Assembly: GCF_009727055.1 (NCBI RefSeq)
Contig: NC_052355.1
Span: forward strand, 6,900,505 to 6,964,504
DNA length: 64,000 bases
Reading direction: 5' to 3'
DNA from: Benincasa hispida
Taxonomy: Eukaryota > Streptophyta > Magnoliopsida > Cucurbitales > Cucurbitaceae
The position numbers and the translations under genes were made by a program. Within the stretch, counting starts at the first letter, position 1, and every line of letters starts with the position of its first letter. Below are positions 47,196 through 59,863 of this stretch, piece after piece. The notes beneath the pieces are model-generated. The model saw nothing but the letters and a program-made list of their open reading frames with translations, was not told the origin of the DNA and did no database searches.

Positions 47196-49009
47196 TAATA
47201 TTTAAAAAAAAATAAATAAATAAATAAACTATCTACAAAACTTCAAATACGGGGACAAAATGGTATTTCATCATTTTTTTTAAATAAAATTTATCATATA
47301 ATAAACAAATATTAGAGAGAGACATTAACTAACTGCAACAACCCGTATTTTTCAGTACAACCATGATAACAAAAATTCAGAAAACGAAACAATTAGAAGC
47401 TTTTACAACTTATACACTTTCAATTCAAAATGGTCCAAACATTTCCAACTATCAAAACAGTCACATATATTTAACAAAATCAACTAAAAAAATATACAAA
47501 ATATTTTCTGTCCATTCTCAAATCACATAAAACATGTTTTCTAATAGGAAAACATTTAAAACATCCTAAACAAATAAATTCGGTTTCAAAACGGTACAAA
47601 GCATATTTCGAAACACCAAAGCACATTTTCAACCTTATATCAAATCACAAAAGTAAAAAAACACATAATTATCAAAATTTACATACATTGTGGAAGGGGT
47701 GTAGATATTACTTATGAAAGTGTTCGTCTTGGCTTTGGTGACTTCAGAAAATTTTTGAAAAGTAAGATTCTAAATGATCGAAAGTTGTATTATATAAAAC
47801 ATAGATGGATGGAAAGTATTGAAAGATTACTGCTTTTGAAAAGTATGAAACTTCTATTTGTTGAAGGTCTTAAAAGTTTATTTGAACAGTTTGGTTTTGT
47901 TGAAGTTTTACTCGTTTGAAAGATCTTGATTTCAAAAGTATTGTTTGTAGCAAAGCTTTGATGGAAAGTTTTGCAATGATTTGCATGTATTTCCAAAAAG
48001 TTTTAAAAGCAAATGGGTTTCAAAGCTAAATATGAAAACGACTTATTCAGTGTTTTTGTACTGATCGTTGTTTCTCCAAAATGTCTTCAGATGAAGGATC
48101 AAGTGATAGTTTTAAAAAAGTGAAGTTTGACATTCCAACATAGGACATCAACGGTTGTCGTGTTAGGATTTAATAGTTCGACTTAGAACTTGTTTCTAAT
48201 AGGTTGTTTCTACTAATTCAGATTTTTGTTATAATAGCTACAATGAAAATTACTAAATTTTAGTCAACATATCGATATTTTCATATTTTCAGACTGACAT
48301 TGACAAAATGGATGAATCGATATTTTCATTATATTACAAAAAAATCTACAAAAAATAAAATATAAGCAACAAAACAACACCAATGTATATATAATTTAAA
48401 CAATAGACATTTTAATATTAAGAAACCATAAAATGTATATTTAATTTATATTTATTTTTGAATGTTTTGTTTATTTATTTTCAATTGACATTTTCTCAAT
48501 GTTTCTATCGACATTTTCTTAAAACTAAGACATTGATATTTTCATCGAGATCGATATTTTAATGGTTATCCATCTAATCACCGGATGAAAAAACACAATT
48601 AGAGATGCTTCGGTAAAGTGATTGAGCCAACAAGAGTACACAAAAATCACATATATAATGAGGAAGAAAAAATGGGATGGCTTTTAAATGTGGCACTGGC
48701 TGAACACAATGGTGCTCCATTTATATCACAAATGAGAATATTATACACTATCTTCAATGGATAGCATATATTTTACGCTTGAAATGATAAATAAAACCTT
48801 CCAAAAGTTCAATGTGAAGCTTCGGGCATCAAGACTCAATTATGTTCACTTCAGAATGAGCTTGCACAAGTTGCTATTGTGGTTAGGTCGATAACTTCTA
48901 TCATCTAATTTCTTTTGTTACTTCTGTATATGTAGGTCGATAACTTCAGCCAAACCGTGCATAAAAAGGGGGGAAGTAAGCTAGTCGAGTCACTCGGCAA
49001 AAAACACAA
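47196..49009. other. Intergenic spacer with low-complexity and duplicated pieces
   Basis: AT-rich. A CGATATTTTCAT phrase recurs at 48275-48555. A degenerate second copy of the neighbouring gene's last exon is at 48588-48645. AGGTCGATAACTTC occurs twice (48885-48898 and 48934-48947). No gene seen. Confidence 0.45.
48588..48645 (-). pseudogene. Degenerate copy of the terminal exon of the kinase-family gene
   Basis: On the minus strand it aligns with the last exon and its 3' flank at 48994-49060: shared CTTTACCGA / CTCTACCGA and the common flank ATTGTGTTTTTT. It has small deletions and a one-base insertion that breaks the frame. It lies about 420 bases downstream of the real exon. Probably a local tandem duplication. 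Confidence 0.6.
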
Positions 49010-52000
49010 TCACTGACGCTTGGTTCGGTAGAGCGAATAACCAACTAGGGCAGAAACAAAAAAGGTCCACAAAACCTGCCAAAAACACATGCTAAGGCTT
49101 AAAAGAATAGTAGATGTTAGTCCAAGGGAACATATGGGAGTGATCTCAGCAAGCCATTATAAAAATCACTTCTCTTCAAATATCACTTTGACGAACGTTG
49201 AAATTGATTTTATGGATTTTCAATAATTAATTGAGAGGTGATTGACCGGAAATCACTCACCCTCATTTTATTCCTTTATTGAAATATTAGATTTTACTCT
49301 TATATTTAAGAATAATTTTTTGCTCTCTTTTAATAATTTATCTATTAATACCATTTTTTTAGTAATTTGATAATTCTAAAGTCACTTTAGAGACGAAACA
49401 TAATAGTTCAAAATTACTTTTAGATAAATGAAAATCACTTTTAAAACCAAACATCAATATTCTAGTAAAAAAATCAATGGTACTTAAATCCCTTTTTCTG
49501 AAATCACTACTTCAAATATCACACATACACAAAATAAAATATTGGGAGAAATGGAAGGATCCTTACCGTATTAATTGCAAGCCATCGTTCAAGTCTTCTG
49601 ATTCTAGATTGCATGTCTTCAATGATTCCTTCCAATGGAGATGATGCCTCCCTACTAGGGGAGGATTCTGAAGCTGTACTACTTCCCTGTTCCAATCATT
49701 TTTCCACAATATATGGAGTGTAAATCAACATTCGCAAAACAGTTCTTTTACCAGGAGACATAATTTTTGCCCAACCAAAAAATAAAAAAAGAACAAGCAC
49801 TCAAAAGCTCCACGAAGAGATTACATAATTTACACAAAACCCAACCGGACTACATAGACAACACCAGAAAATAAAATGAGACTTGTTAGGATAGCTCCTA
49901 ACAAGAACACTCAAGAATACCACAAAAAATTCAATAACACTAAAATATGGAAATATAAGAAAATATGCTATAATATCATAAGAGGAGTAACAAGGTAACC
50001 ACTAGCCTTTTGAGAGGGCTAAACTTTTCTAAATTCCCAAAGGAAATACCACAAAAATTCTTCACACCCTGCTCTCAATGCCACTCCCTCTATTTATAAT
50101 TAAAAACCCTAGCAACTCACTATCTAATTACTAATATGCTCCTAGTAACCATACTAATATTTACTAATAATCCTACCATCGGTCTTACAAAGACCCTATA
50201 ATCAAACACATCCTACCTAACCAGAAAAATGACCAAAAACCAGAGAGGAAATTCTTTTACTAGTTTTTGAGTCCTGCTTCTCAAAATGTATAAAAGGAGT
50301 GGAAGCCAAACTTGAAAAACAGTTGGTTAGTTCAATATGGATTGATTTTGCTGGTTTTAATCCCTTCAATTCTTGTTACTATTATGGTCAGTTTGGTTGG
50401 TTTTTCCAGTCAGTTAAAGTTTGCTTTCGGTGTTCGTTAGGCCAAGATCCAAACCAAACTCACATGCTCTGACATCTCTAGGTAACACCTATCATGCTCT
50501 GAAAGAATTCATGTTCCTTCAACTAAGGATTTAATATCCTTCTGGCATGTCACCAATTGGAGGATTCGACATCGATATTAAGGAGTAATGGATATCGTTG
50601 ATGCTTTCTTATGAACGCCCATACAATATAAAATAAATATCAATTATAAATTCTAAAATGAATATATACTTAATGACAAGATTTATAATTTAGTTTGGAA
50701 GTAAAGCAACTAATTACTAATGCAAATAATTTTTATAATTTTTTTTATTTATAGAAATGCTCATCGATATTTGATATTGATATTTATAGATATATCTGTA
50801 AAAATGAAATTCTGATATATTTCTATCCTTCCTTCCAACTATATTAACATCCACCTACGATAATTTTACTTCAAGATTATAATGAGAAAGATAAAAAATG
50901 AGTTGATGGAATGTTCCAAAATCTGAGTTGAAACAGTTCAAGAACATCCTTTATACTGAAATTCAGTGTTGTTAAACTCATACAATACACAAGTTGTATC
51001 GTACAAGTCAGAACAAAACGCAGGCACGATGACTAAAATCGATTTTTGACTCAGAAATAACATGTATCGTCTGTTTCTTACGTTGAATCGTAAGAAACGA
51101 AACAAATCGGACCAATCTAGTTGAAAAAAATAATAATAGGCTTTTGACTCACCTCAATCACAATATAGGGATTAGAGCATGGGTGGAAATTTGGAATTGA
51201 ACCCAAAGGAAATCGAAAGAGAAGAAAAAAAAAAGTTGAAGAAGAAGATGCAGTAGAAGATGAGGCCTGAGGGCAAAAATTGAAGAAGATGACTAAGAAG
51301 AATAAAATTGAAGTAGATGAACAGAGAAATTCAAGAAGAAGAAGTGAAGGGGGACCAAAATTGAAGATGATGACAGCCGTGGCACATGCACAAGAAGGTT
51401 GAAGGCCATATGATGATCTTGGGACTTGGAGAGAAATAAATAGAAGGGATAGATGTGATCACTTTATCGAATTTTCTTCAATTTTGGGACTGGGTTAACT
51501 TTAAAGGAAGTTAAAAGGCCTAAATAGGAATTCACGTTCACTCTGAGACTTGTCAGAGAATTAAAGAGTCTTCTAATTCAGAGGATGAAAAGACCATAGG
51601 TCAGAAAAATATTAAAGACAGATGACTAAGTCTTATTTAAAAAAAAAAAAAAAAAAAACCCTCATATTTACAAGGTTTCATTAACAACTCATTACTAATT
51701 CTTGATTATATTTATTCAAATAATTCCTATCTAAATATTAATTAAAAATTAAGATTTATGATACACAATACACTAATTTTTAATTCCGATATGCATTCCA
51801 ATTTACGAGTTAACAATGTTGCTGAAATCTACTGAATAACAATTATAGTGTTAGTCTTCCGAGTAGTATATTCAGGCTTGAATTTATCCAACAAATTCAA
51901 CATACCTGAGATTGAATAAATTCCACAAGTTCTTGCAGCCTCGCAGCTTGATGATTATGGATTAGGCCAGAACTCCGATTCACTGGCAAACTTTCCAAAA

Positions 52001-55000
52001 CTATTTGAAGATAGCTCTACAAGTAAAAAAGGTAACTGTCAATATGAAGTACAAAGAAGAATGTTCCACTTTCATACTTGTATTCATTGATACTCGAAAC
52101 ATAATTTGTAAGAAAAAAGATCTGCATAATATCATAATTACAGAAGGCAATAGTGATTGTACACCAGAAGCAAAAAATTGAACACGATCCCAGAAAGACT
52201 CCCAGTTGCACTCCTCCCTTTTAAACTCTCCCAACCCATGGTCTAAGTAGAGACAACAAATATATTGACACATTTTTATTATTGGGCATAGCACTGGATT
52301 AAGCACTTTTATAATTTTATAAAATCACAATGGCAAGTTCTGAAACTTAATTATAATGGAAGCTCTAAATTACATTCATGGAAACCAATAACAAACATTT
52401 TATAATTTAACGATCTTTCTAAAAGTAGAAAATCAAGTTACGACAAAGGAAGGAATCCTGTAAATCAAAGAACAATGTGCTGTACAACTAGTAAAGGATA
52501 ACCTTTGTAGTATACGACTCATTCAGTTCGAGCATGGAACCAGCTGCTGCAACAGCCTCTTTATCAACCCCTTTTATTTGTAGATAAGGACAAGGAGCAT
52601 CTTGCAAATGGTCAACCTCAATTAGAATCTATAAAGGGACATAAAGGTCAAATTTATGATAGATTTGGAAAGGGTTTGCAGGCATGGAATGTTAAAAGAC
52701 AGCAGTAATCAATCATGAGATGCAACCGCATCTTTTGTAAGAAACTCTATCACAACATGGTCCATGAGCTTTTGGATTAATTATAAAAAACTCTGAAGTA
52801 TCAAATATTTTGTTGGCCTTTGAAGCTTGCATAAAATTTATTTTCGTCCTTTTAAAAATTATTTAGTAAAATCATAACATAGGCATATCATTTATTCTTT
52901 TATTTGATTTGTGGATTTTTATCACAAACAAGTGTTTAAAGCCACATGTCAATAGGTCAAAGGTCAAGATTCAAAAGGAATTCAAAGTTTTGTTAAATGA
53001 TTAAACAAAATTTACTGGTAAGTCAAATTATTTCTAATACAAATTTCAAAGAAAAACACACACACACACATGAAAAATAATACTAATAATAATAATCTAA
53101 CACAAATTTCTAAGCGTAAACAAAAAACCTAAAAGTTAAGGGACTAAAATAAAGTTAAGAAAGAAAAAAAGAAAAAGAAATATGTATGAAAAGTTCAATT
53201 TACTATTACCTTCAAATTATTTTTAAAAAAATCGATAATATTACCTTTCCATCTTGGTAGATGTACGCAGATGCTTCAATATAAGCCATGGCTTGATACC
53301 TGGCCGCACAAAGAATGAAAAGAATACACATACAGATCATATTCTATGAATAATAGAACTCATTTTTGATACAGTTGCAAAACTTTGTAAAAGACAACAA
53401 TAGTAAAACTGTCATCGTGACAAACTATCAAAGAAGAAACACATGAAATAATAAAACAGATATTCAAGAGTTGAACAGTATTTGATGAAGTAGGTTTGGT
53501 GGTTACTCTTGGTTAAAGCTTGATTAATTCCTTCTCAGTTTGCATTTTACTTTGCTTTAAATTCTCTACAAAGTCTCTCCATGTACTCATCAACCTTTGA
53601 TTAATAATAAAGATTTGAGATAGACTCAGAGAAAATTCTCCTTCAGTCTCTTAGGCTACACCAAAAACCCTGTTATAACTTCAAACTCTTCAAATAATGT
53701 TAATTGACTTAACTTCATATGTTACCAGTGAAGTGTGTGTGTGCGTGTATATTAGGTTAAATTTACATGTTCCATCAATTATGAAATATCCAAATAAGAA
53801 TACATATTACATACACATATGTTCAATATATATGCAAGCATATAATTGTCCTCAACATGTTCTTTTTTGAAACAACAAACCAGAAAATTTCATTGAAATG
53901 ATGAAAAGAAGCTCAAGTTAGAAAATACAAAGCTCCACCAAGAAAGGAAAAAACAATTCAAATAAAGTTAAAACCTCCTTATGAAAAACCAATAATAATA
54001 TACTAAATTCATTCATAAAAGTCAAAATCTGGAATTTGACGAGCTGATTCAATGCATTCATCTTCCATAACATGCTTTAAACAAAAAAGATAACCGAATT
54101 GAAAAAAATCACTCACGATCGTGAACTACATTTAAGGATCCAAAACTTAAATATCACTAAAATGAAGAGAGAAATTTCCTTCGGTGTCGATTCGATTTTC
54201 AATTGTTACTTGCATGAAACCACATAGATTACATTGGACTTGAAAATGAACCACCAAGGTCATATTAAGAGTATCAGCAACAATGCTAACTACACCACCA
54301 AAATATGTCCCAATAGCCTAAAAAGTCTACCGATAACAACAATCTAAGAGTAGATTTTTAATTGAAATCCAACTCCTATAACCCTTCATAAATCTCGGCT
54401 GACTATGGATTATGCTATTCCATTTTTCAAGAATGCAAATGAAAATCCTCAAATGCGTCCATTTCCCTGGAGTAACAATAAAGTTGGCTAAATTTCCCTC
54501 GACAACTTTAATTAGCACTTTGTCTTCAAAGAACGGATTAATTAGCACTTTGGTTCTGAAATGATCCTCCAAAAACCACTAGAATTTTCTTCCAATCATT
54601 ATGTGCAAATAGTCTTGAAGTCACCCCTAACGCATCGAAATCAGGTTGAAACACCTCATGATCTTTTTTCTAACCTAAAAAGAGTTCTGAGCATTACTTG
54701 AGTCTAAAATTATTTATTAAAAAATAAAGGCAAGATCATTCTCATTTTCCATCAATTCCTCCACATAACTCTTGACCATTCCTTTCATCCCAAATTTCTC
54801 TGATGGATAAACTGGTTCAACCACAGGTGCTGCATTGGAAATACATGAAAGCTAATGAGAATCTCTAACCATTTGCAAAAATATCTAACCATCCTTGTTA
54901 AAACCAGCTGGAATGTGAATATTCATCCTTCCTCCAATGCTAGGCAAAACAACACAATCAAAAAACGAATCTGAAGATCTAAACTTAGATAACTGAATGA

Positions 55001-56968
55001 CTCATGAATCTCCTCGATCTTTCTTATGCAAAAAGGACTGGTTAGAAAGATGCAAAAGCCCAACCAAACTGGCTTCAAACCACTGAAGAAGGAAAAGAAA
55101 GGAATATCCTTTGTTTGTAGCTCATGTCATCTTGGATTGGACATGATGAGCAAAATTGTCTCAATCGTGCAGAACATATCCGTCATGCATAATATCAACA
55201 ATATTTTGTGTACCAGATGTAGCACATACAAAAGTTATCAAAGCATGAACATCAAGAACAAAATCAATGATTAGGATTTAACACGCCTACAAAAGTGCAA
55301 CACTGTTATTTTCTATTTCCCAATAATTGGTTCATAAAATTTTAATATATACTCACAAACCTATAAATTATTTTGTGAGACAAGAATGGGCACATTATAA
55401 ACTAACGGTAGTAACCAGACCCAATTATAGCCTTACAAATAAAAGGTCAACCAATTCGTTAAACAAAGTTAAAAGCAAAATATTGAATGATAAACAAAAT
55501 ATTCTTCAATATGCATAAGTTGAATACTTGAAATCAATATAGTTACATCCTAATTCAAAGATTTGGTGCAAGAATTTAAGAGTGTATGACTCATGGTTCT
55601 CTAGCTTACCCAAGATTAAGAAGGCCAGCGACTGTACTAATACTAATGTCAAAGTCCACCTTAGGTTGAATGATGAAATTCCCTTCTCTTATAGGCTACA
55701 TATTCAGGAAAAAGTAAAAATTTTAAAATTTTAAAATTTTAAAAAAAAACATAGGTCAGATCAAATCATAAATGAGAAAAGTATGGTCAAGTAGACGAAA
55801 TTTATGTAAACTCTAACAAACCTCCCGTATTAACAATGCAAATCGGCCTTCACAAATTCTAACACGTATGCAATCACTCTCTGTCAACTGCCCATTTGAA
55901 GGAATTCCTGGAAGCCTCAAATATATATCAATGAAATTTTGTATAGAACTGCAAACCTTTGACGATTCAAGAAGTTTGAGTATATCTTGATAAGCAACCT
56001 GCATTGAAATAGGGAAAATATTCATGAAGCTCAAAGTTTTCACGAATACAAAATCCCTGTCCAGAAAAGCTCTCACCTGCTTGTTACTCTTCAATACAAA
56101 TAATGAGCTCTCAGGTGAAAGCACAGGATCAAAGTCATTCCGTATTTTGAGCTGTATGAAGGCAAGTTAACAATGTGGCATTATAGATATTATGAATTGC
56201 CACCAAGCCAAAAATATGCTTTTTAATGTCATATATCAAATGTATTTTCATAAAGGTAGCACAATAGCTGCATAATCAGCACAATATTCATTATAATTTT
56301 ACAGAAACTTCTACATGAAAAGCTGACGGGTGCAAAATGTTGCTATGACACAAGGCATACTATTAATTAGTTCAGTCCTATTTAGTATTTGTTATTATAA
56401 AAAATTTAACTATCTATTTGTTGATTTTCATTATCCAAATATTGTTCTCTGTGATTCATTAAAGGATAAAAAACTACAACTGAAGTTGTTCAAAACATGG
56501 TTTAAGTTGCCAAAACCTGAAGGACATAATAGGCAAGAGGCATAAAAATTATCCTTAACTTTAGTAATTAGATTAATCTTAGGTGATTTCATGTCTACTT
56601 ACATGTGCATGAACAAGATGTGGTTCAATGTGCTGCTGGAACATAGGAAAAACTGTCATCATTATGTCATTTTGTGACATGAAACACCCTGCTTTACATT
56701 TATCTCTTTGTACTCGAGAAATAAGATGCGAATGAACACCTCCAACCTGTTTCACAAGAATAAACAAAATGAGATGGAAATTAATGTATTATACACCTAA
56801 AGGAATATTTTCATACATGCAGCAACGAACATTAGAAAATAAAATCAACCGATCAAAACTATGGTACTAAACCATAAAAATGTAGTTTTCCATTCTTACA
56901 ACAGCAATCCATAAGTCGAGTGATTTTCTGATGTCCGGATGTAAAGCATATACTCCTTCAAAAATTAT
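49010..56968 (-). CDS. Uridine kinase/phosphoribulokinase-family P-loop protein with CYTH-like region and C-terminal anchor (3' part)
   Basis: Ten minus-strand exons: 56968-56900, 56746-56603, 56151-56077, 55998-55822, 55695-55610, 53299-53245, 52628-52503, 52016-51906, 49686-49567, 49075-49010. They join in frame (1029 bp, 342 residues plus TGA), all introns GT-AG. The chain runs from IIFEGVYALHPDIRKSLDLW, the kinase-domain segment after the P-loop half, through VQRDKCKAGCFMSQNDIMM and a CYTH-like stretch (CIRVRICEGRF, NFIIQPKVDFDIS), to a helical SRIRRLERW segment and the anchor VLWTFFVSALVGYSLY, ending KRQ. It resembles plant proteins such as Arabidopsis At2g01460 (from memory), which place a kinase-like domain next to a tunnel-fold phosphatase-type domain. 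Substrate unknown. The P-loop exons lie outside the window. Confidence 0.85.
49687..51905 (-). other. Intron of the kinase-family gene (2.2 kb)
   Basis: AT-rich. Contains diverged ATCGATATT phrases near 50570-50800 and an A run near 51640-51660, possibly the tail of an old retroposon. No coding sequence. Confidence 0.5.
53056..53070. repeat. (AC)n microsatellite
   Basis: About seven AC units, within the intron between exons at 52628 and 53245. Confidence 0.85.
53862..55110 (-). mobile_element. ORF1-only LINE remnant in an intron
   Basis: Minus-strand order: ORF1 pieces HESFSYLSKFRSSDSFF, CVVLPSIGGRMNIHIPAGF, then DHEVFQPDFDALGVTSRLF, KVLIKVVEGNLANFIVTPGKW (54572-54327 frame), AIGTYFGGVVSIVADTLNM and NLCGFMQVTIENRID. 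A typical LINE 3' end with A tail follows at about 53862. All ORF1 pieces match the intron 1 LINE in order, but ORF2 is wholly missing. It lies between the exons ending at 53299 and 55610. Confidence 0.75.
55111..55609 (-). other. Remainder of the intron, nothing recognised
   Basis: AT-rich intron DNA between the LINE ORF1 remnant and the exon at 55610-55695. Confidence 0.5.
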
Positions 56969-57580
56969 CTGGGAAAAGAAAATAAAAGTAAGCCGTGTCC
57001 ATTCAAAAGACACAAGAGTTGACAGTTACAAAATTTATTTATTTCTCACTTGTGAACTATAGAAACTGTCAGCTTCAAAAGAAAATACTGTGACAGTACT
57101 GATCCAGCCTAGCACACAAGGTACTTTACCCTTCTGTATATTATATTGATTATAAATTAGAAGAATATGAATGCTAATGGGAAGAATATTATTATCTTAA
57201 AATCTACTACCGTGAGTTCAGGAACCTTCATCGTAAAAAGGATAGTTAAATGTCATAACCATTAATTCCATAATTACATGAAAATATCATTTTTGAACAA
57301 AAAAAGGAGAATAATACTGGTCTTTGGAAGAATATTTGATAATGGAGCCAAAAATAAGCAACAGAAAGATTGTAGTTTACATCGCATGCAATGGTTATTA
57401 ATTTTGAAATTGTTACCCTTTTTCTTTTGTCAATCTTTCCTTTAACCAAATTTGGTTGTAGTTAGTTGTTAGTTTCTTGTAAACCACTTACAATTGTTTA
57501 AAGGCAAGTGATTAAGTGGTTAAACCAAAGTGTTCAAAAGCAAGAGCAAAAAGTGTAACAAAATTCCAAAATACATCCCT
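56969..57580 (-). other. Intron upstream of the first visible kinase-gene exon
   Basis: Acceptor CCCAG at 56969-56973 on the minus strand. I searched this stretch for the preceding exon and found none with a fitting frame. Confidence 0.5.
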
Positions 57581-57870
57581 CTTTGTTTCTTGTAAGATTT
57601 GGAGTTTCTTTTAAACCAAAGTCCCCAGAGGAGGGCAAAACTCCATTGGACCAAAGAATTTTCAACTGAGCTTTGAATGAGGTCCTAATGTTCTCTTTCT
57701 GAGCTTTTTGTTATTTTTTTCTATTCAAGACATATGTTTAAATTGGAGGGCTGGGGTTTCATTTTTTCGGCTTAATTTGTATTTGTTCGAGAACTCTTTG
57801 CTTATGGTTTACTTCTCAGTATTTATTTTGTCAAAATTATGTTTCCTTTTTTTTTTTCTAAAAAAAAGGG
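57580..57870 (+). pseudogene. 5'-truncated LINE 3' end (sense)
   Basis: Contains FSIQDICLNWRAG, the conserved LINE ORF2 C-terminal segment also seen at 29297-29772 ([10 protein letters not shown]), followed by a T-rich 3' end and an A run at about 57859-57867. Boundaries and TSD not resolved. Confidence 0.55.
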
Positions 57871-58165
57871 TGGGGGCATCTGAAACTTTGTTCAGCCAAC
57901 ACTACTAAATATTGACCAAATGAATCACCCTACCCAACAACTAGCATGCAAGCAGCGAACAGGCACAAAAAGAATATCAACACTCACACTCCCTCCCACT
58001 TAATTATATCAACACTTGAACATGCACCAAGTATTCAACTTCTCAAGAAGACCTTGACCTTTTTGGTTATCAAATAATATTCCATTCTGGTTATTGAAGT
58101 TCCCAGCTTCACAATAAGTAGGAGAGAAAGATTTGACCAAAAAAGAGCCATCAGCTGCCACACTT

Positions 58166-59075
58166 TCAAATCTTCTCTACAGGTCTAAAGTTGTGTAGTT
58201 TGATAAAGAGAGAAGCCCACTCTTCAACCTCCAAATCAGTGAGAATCTTCCTATTATTTAAAATCCCATCCAATAACACAAAACCAGCCCACCCTTGTTG
58301 ACTTTCCAGACTTAAGGATCTTTCAATAATTCTGCAGCAATCCTTGAGTAGCCAACTATTACAAAATCTAAAAGGGGAAGGACCCCATTCGATAGCTCCA
58401 GCTTCAAACAAAAGAGGAAAGTGGTCGGAAATTGGTCTAGCTTGCCTTGAAACTCTTGAGTTTTCAAAAAGATCATCACAAGTCTGTCAATGAGCGACCT
58501 TGAGACTATTTCTCCTTCTAGTGACCAAGAGAATCTTCCATTTGACATAGGAATTTCAAGTAGATTTGCATTTCTAATGAAGTTGTTAAATTGTCTAATT
58601 TCTCTAGTTGCTCTTCCCATTGGAAATCTTTCTTGTCTTCTTCGGATACAGTTAAAATCCCCACTAATACACCAAGCATCTTCACATCTTTCTGCTAATG
58701 AGGTTAATTCATACCACAAATTTCTTCTCTCCCTGTGATTGTTTGGACCGTAAACATTTGATATCCAGCATACTTTCTTACAAATGGTATTGCATTTTAG
58801 AGTTGATGAGAATTTTGCCTTGATAACCTCCAAAACTGAAATCTTGCTTTCATCCCACAAAGATAGGATGCCTCCTGATCTACCTTGTGCTTCCACAAAA
58901 GCCCAACCCACCTCCTTTGAACTCCATAGACTTTTTATGAATGGAGGTCGAAGCTGTCCTTTTTTGATTCTTGAAGTAGAACAATATCTGGATTAACTTT
59001 TTTCAGGAATTTCTTTATAACCAATCTTTTTGTTTTATCGCCAAGGCCTCTAATATTCCATGAGATGATCTTCAT
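58166..59075 (-). pseudogene. LINE ORF2 endonuclease domain (RT deleted)
   Basis: Start codon at 59075-59073 and the APE-type pattern: MKIISWNIRGLG, LLQESKKDS, GWAFVEAQGRSGGILSLWD, WISNVYGPNNH, CISGDFNCIRRRQERF and FSWSLEGEIVSRSLIDRL, ending in WGPSPFRFCNSW. Close in sequence to the intron 1 LINE ORF2 (same WGPSPFR and SWSxEGxxxSRSLxDR blocks). A frameshift near 58450 breaks the SDHFP region. Near 58245 the frame passes straight into the post-RT linker. Confidence 0.82.
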
Positions 59076-59127
59076 TTACGGATTTTGGTTCAGAAAATGA
59101 GCAGAAAAGGCAGTAATCCAATCCTGA

Positions 59128-59843
59128 TTATGACAGGACAATATCACAAATTTCCAAAAAAGAATTGAGTTCCCAAGGCAAGTCAGAAAGGGTTGGAGGG
59201 ATTATAGATTCTGACTCTTGTAACTCTTCATTTTGAAAAAGAAGATTTAGGTTCATTACAGCTTCGTCTTGATCTTCATTACCCTTGATTTTGATTTTGT
59301 GCTCCTCAAAATCTAAATCTTCACTGCTGACACTGACTATTGAGACTTCATCAAGGCCTTGTGAGAGTCTTTTTGACTCGGAGAAAGGAGATCCTTGCAC
59401 GGAAGGGAAAGAAGGATCTAAGTTTTTGATCAACTGAGGAGTGATTGAAGAAGGATTAAGGAGAGAAGCTACCGACCTTTCTGTCTTGTCAAAAGGGATT
59501 TGTACCCTGGCGCAACAATCTTCCAAAAGATCTGAATTTGCAACTAGAGATCATGATTTAACAGAGGAACTTCTTCTTTCGAAGTATTTGGGAAATGGTT
59601 TGAGGAGGTGTGAGCTTCGGCCAGAGTATGCATCTGATTCAGCTACCAAATTCTTCAAGGACTTTTCAACTTCCGGGGAGGTAAACTGATCAGGGGGAGA
59701 CTCTTTTCTTCTGTCTTTAAGGCAGGTGTCTCTTCGGCATCTTCTGAACAAAATGTAACTTTTACTTGAAAGTGGTGTTTCGAATTCCGCGGCTTTTCAA
59801 AAGAAGTCTTCTTTACCGCCGAGTTGGGAATCGGCAAGTCCAT
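59128..59843 (-). pseudogene. LINE ORF1 C-terminal fragment
   Basis: Ser/Glu/Pro-rich frames (KTSFEKPRNSKHHFQ; SVSSEDLDFEEHKIK; IPPTLSDLPWELNSF) directly upstream of the ORF2 start, as expected for the variable ORF1 tail. The conserved ORF1 core is missing, because the fragment starts at the junction near 59860. Confidence 0.6.
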
Positions 59844-59863
59844 TTGGCAAGAAGAGCAGAGTT

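Larger units (their letters stand above)
57990..59860 (-). mobile_element. Internally deleted LINE lacking reverse transcriptase
   Basis: Minus strand: ORF1 C-terminal part (59843-59128), ORF2 start at 59075 (MKIISWNIRGLG), endonuclease motifs, then a direct jump near 58245 to LDGILNNRKILTDLEVEEW, the linker before the C-terminal part, and ADGSFLVKSFS. The roughly 500-residue RT is gone. Its right end abuts another LINE fragment at about 59864. Confidence 0.78.

Noticed and set aside
49516..49566. Read-through of the 120-bp exon giving a short hydrophobic tail (VRILPFLPIFYFVYV) as the protein end
   Set aside because: A proper donor (GTAAGG) is present, and a better final exon with the family's membrane anchor lies at 49010-49075.
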